From: Lysobacter helvus
Lineage (GTDB): Bacteria > Pseudomonadota > Gammaproteobacteria > Xanthomonadales > Xanthomonadaceae
Assembly (NCBI RefSeq): GCF_018406645.1
Contig: NZ_AP024546.1
Coordinates: 992,001 to 1,056,000 of the forward strand
Direction of reading: 5' to 3'
DNA: 64,000 bases
Position numbers and translations under genes: made by a program. The notes under the pieces are model-generated. The model was not told the origin of the DNA and searched no databases. It worked only from the letters and a program-made list of their open reading frames with translations. The first letter of the stretch is position 1, and each line of letters begins with the position of its first letter. Positions 61,921-64,000 of this stretch are shown in pieces.

Positions 61921-63897
61921 TTACTGCTTCGGTGCTTCCTGCGGCGCGGCCTTCGCCGCGTCGATCACGCCCTGCACCGAACCCGTGGTGATCGGGTGGT
62001 AGCCCGGCTTCGCCTTCGCGAACACCGCTTCGGCGAGCTTCAGGCCTTCCGGCGTTTTCACCAGCGCGTTGTACGTCGGCATGATCAGCTTGCGACGGCC
62101 GATCTTCTCCAGGAACGCGGCGATCGCATCGTTGGCCTGCGTGTAACCGCTGCGCACGGCGAGCGGATACCAGCGCTGCGCGATCTCGGCGTTCGGCGTG
62201 CCGGTGAACTTGTACGCGGCGTCGAGTTCGGCGAGCTGCTTGGTGTTGAGCGTCTCCGGCATGCCTTCGATGAAGTGCACCCATTCCTGCGTGGTCCACT
62301 TCGCGGTGGCGTCCTTCGCCGGCAGCGTGCCGTCTTCCAGCCACGCCTTGCGCGAGGCATCGACCGCATCGAAGCGCGGCGAGGCCACCTGCGGCGCCGT
62401 CGTCGGCACGCCCGGCTGGTACAGCCACGCATCGAACTCGTCCTGCGTCACCTTGCCCGGGTACTTGTCGAGCAGGTTGGCCTTGGCGTACTCGCGGAAC
62501 TGCTCCGACGAAATCGACTGGAACGCGAAGTGGTCGAAGTAGCCGCGCAGGAACGCATCGAAATCCTTGCGGCCGATGCGGTCTTCCAGGAACTGCATGA
62601 ACCACGCGCCCTTCGTGTAGACCGTGGAGCTGAGGTTGTCGTCGGGATCGTGCAGCGTGCCGGGCTTCACCGCGAGCTGCTGCAACGCCTTGTTCGAATC
62701 GTTGAACTCGCCCTTCAGCTCGTTGCGCGCGATGACGCGCTCCATGTCGGCGCGTTCCTTGCCGTACAGCGCTTCGACGATGCGGTTCTCGACGTAGCTG
62801 GTGACGCCTTCGTTCAACCACGCGTCCTTCGCTGTGGAGAACGTCACCAGGTTGCCCGACCAGCTGTGCGCCAGTTCATGCGCGACCAGCGAGACGAGCG
62901 ACTTGTCGCCGACGATCACGGTGGGCGTGGCGAAGGTGAGGCGCGGGTTTTCCATGCCGCCGTACGGGAACGAGGGCGGCAGCACGAGGATGTCGTAGCG
63001 GCCCCAGCGGTACGGGCCGTACAGGCCTTCGGCGGTGGAGATCATCTTGCCGGTGTCGTCGAATTCCTTCGCCGCCGACTTCACCACCGACGGCTCGGCC
63101 CACACGCCGGCGTTGCCGGTGATCGGCTGGAACACCAGGTCGCCCGCCGCGATCGCAAGCAGGTACGACGGGATCTTCTGCGGCATCTTGAAGGTGTAGT
63201 CGCCGTCGCGCGCGGCCTTCGGATCGTTGTCCGCGCTCATCAGCACCATCGCGTTCTTCGGCGCGGTGACGTGCGCCGAATACGTGAAGCGCACCATCGG
63301 CGTGTCCTGCAGCGGCACCCACGAACGCGCGTGGATCTGCTGCGACTGGCTGAACATGAAGGGCTGCTGCTTGCCCGCCGTCATCGACGGCTCGAGCCAC
63401 TGCAGGCCCGAGGCGTTCGGCGACGTCGTGTACGTGATGCGGACCTGCTTCGGGCGGTTCGGCGTTTCGATCGTCAGCTTGCTGCCGAGGGTCTTGTCGG
63501 CTTCGGCGAGCGCGAACTGCAGCGGCGCCCACTGGCCGTCGGCGCCCTGCCCTTCGATCTTGGCGATCGTGAGGTCGCGCGTGTCGAGGACGAGCTGCGT
63601 GGCGGCCGGATCGATCCAGTCTAGGGTGTATGTCGAGGTGCCGGACAGCGTCTTCTTGTCGAAGTCGACCGCCAGGTCCAGCGCGAGGTCGGTGGTGCGC
63701 ACCTTGTCCGGCTGCGCGTAGGAGTGTTCGTCGTTCACGGCGGCGACCTGCGCGGGGGCTTGGGTGGTGGCGGCGGAAGCGGCGGTGGCCGAAGCGGCCG
63801 GGGCGGCCGGCGTTTCGGTGCGCTTGCAGGCGCCCAGGGCCAGCGTGGTGGCGAGGGCCAGGGCGGTCATGGTCAGCACGGCATTCGGGTGGCGCAT
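61921..63897 (-). CDS. M1-family metallopeptidase lipoprotein
   Basis: A 658-residue gluzincin aminopeptidase with a lipobox (LGAC at 21-24). Zinc ligands are His340 and His344 in HELAHSW plus Glu363 in LNEG; GGMEN at 313-317 binds the peptide N-terminus. The leukotriene-A4-hydrolase-like C-terminal helical domain follows. It removes N-terminal residues from peptides in the periplasm or at the surface. It lies 4 bp upstream of the hydrolase gene on the same strand, so the M1, hydrolase and lipoprotein genes may be one operon. Confidence 0.93.
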   Translation of the reverse strand: MRHPNAVLTMTALALATTLALGACKRTETPAAPAASATAASAATTQAPAQVAAVNDEHSYAQPDKVRTTDLALDLAVDFDKKTLSGTSTYTLDWIDPAATQLVLDTRDLTIAKIEGQGADGQWAPLQFALAEADKTLGSKLTIETPNRPKQVRITYTTSPNASGLQWLEPSMTAGKQQPFMFSQSQQIHARSWVPLQDTPMVRFTYSAHVTAPKNAMVLMSADNDPKAARDGDYTFKMPQKIPSYLLAIAAGDLVFQPITGNAGVWAEPSVVKSAAKEFDDTGKMISTAEGLYGPYRWGRYDILVLPPSFPYGGMENPRLTFATPTVIVGDKSLVSLVAHELAHSWSGNLVTFSTAKDAWLNEGVTSYVENRIVEALYGKERADMERVIARNELKGEFNDSNKALQQLAVKPGTLHDPDDNLSSTVYTKGAWFMQFLEDRIGRKDFDAFLRGYFDHFAFQSISSEQFREYAKANLLDKYPGKVTQDEFDAWLYQPGVPTTAPQVASPRFDAVDASRKAWLEDGTLPAKDATAKWTTQEWVHFIEGMPETLNTKQLAELDAAYKFTGTPNAEIAQRWYPLAVRSGYTQANDAIAAFLEKIGRRKLIMPTYNALVKTPEGLKLAEAVFAKAKPGYHPITTGSVQGVIDAAKAAPQEAPKQ

Positions 63898-64000
63898 GGG
63901 CAGGGGATCCTCGGAACCGGGTGTGGGACGAAAGGGGGCCGAGTGTAATCGGCGGCGCGCGAGGCCGGCGCGTGCGGTCCGTCCCTGAACCGACCCCCTT

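Overview
The window looks like chromosome from a high-GC gammaproteobacterium of the Xanthomonadaceae, probably a Lysobacter or Luteimonas relative. The inference rests on the uniformly GC-rich coding, the gene order mreB-mreC-mreD-mrdA-rodA-mltB-rlpA-dacC-ybeD-lipB-lipA, a class II ribonucleotide reductase split into NrdJa and NrdJb, and the many short lipoproteins and small membrane proteins. No rRNA, tRNA, CRISPR array, transposase or phage module was seen. About 67 protein genes are supported.

Layout. 0-4.9 kb holds envelope and hypothetical genes: a cut-off gene, a lysine-tailed lipoprotein, a secreted proline-iminopeptidase-like hydrolase, a GT-C-like membrane protein and two DUF1801 proteins. 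4.9-11.3 kb is a two-sided membrane module. The left arm encodes DUF350, SPFH/SHOCT, DUF4178 and a 45-residue membrane peptide. The right arm encodes a membrane-anchored spermidine-synthase-like protein and a Tat-exported FAD oxidoreductase. 11.3-12.3 kb has a cold-shock/DUF1294 protein and a small conserved protein. 12.4-19.9 kb is an RHS (polymorphic toxin type) locus. It consists of two translationally coupled secreted RHS proteins, an AT-rich variable tip, and four small AT-rich genes that look like immunity or cassette genes, with a degenerate repeat pair around one of them. 19.9-23.9 kb is the split class II ribonucleotide reductase with a histone H1-like gene between its halves and a strong promoter plus NrdR-box pair upstream.

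24-30.2 kb is a plus-strand run: a DegQ-type protease, a four-gene small-membrane-protein/AI-2E permease operon, and a HAD phosphatase coupled to an M17 aminopeptidase. 30.2-38.5 kb holds two divergent export operons sharing a regulatory gap. One is ABC ATPase-permease-DesK-type kinase-response regulator. The other is HlyD-LolD-type ATPase-two FtsX-type permeases, ending in a clear terminator. 38.5-43.6 kb carries small and transporter genes, an AsnC/Lrp regulator with palindromic operators, and an AraC-OGT fusion. 43.6-58.2 kb is the cell-wall and lipoate block: Prc protease, LipA, LipB, YbeD, an orphan winged-helix protein, then DacC, RlpA, MltB, RodA, PBP2, MreD, MreC and MreB. 58.4-64 kb has a PfkB-family kinase, a YbaK deacylase, a lipoprotein coupled to a hydrolase, and an M1 metallopeptidase.

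How they work together. The mre/mrd genes build the elongasome, and DacC, MltB and RlpA trim the same wall. LipB and LipA make protein-bound lipoate. NrdJa and NrdJb make deoxynucleotides under likely NrdR control. The RHS locus is the main accessory feature, and the SPFH/DUF350/DUF4178/SpeE-like module is the most interesting conserved system of unsettled function.
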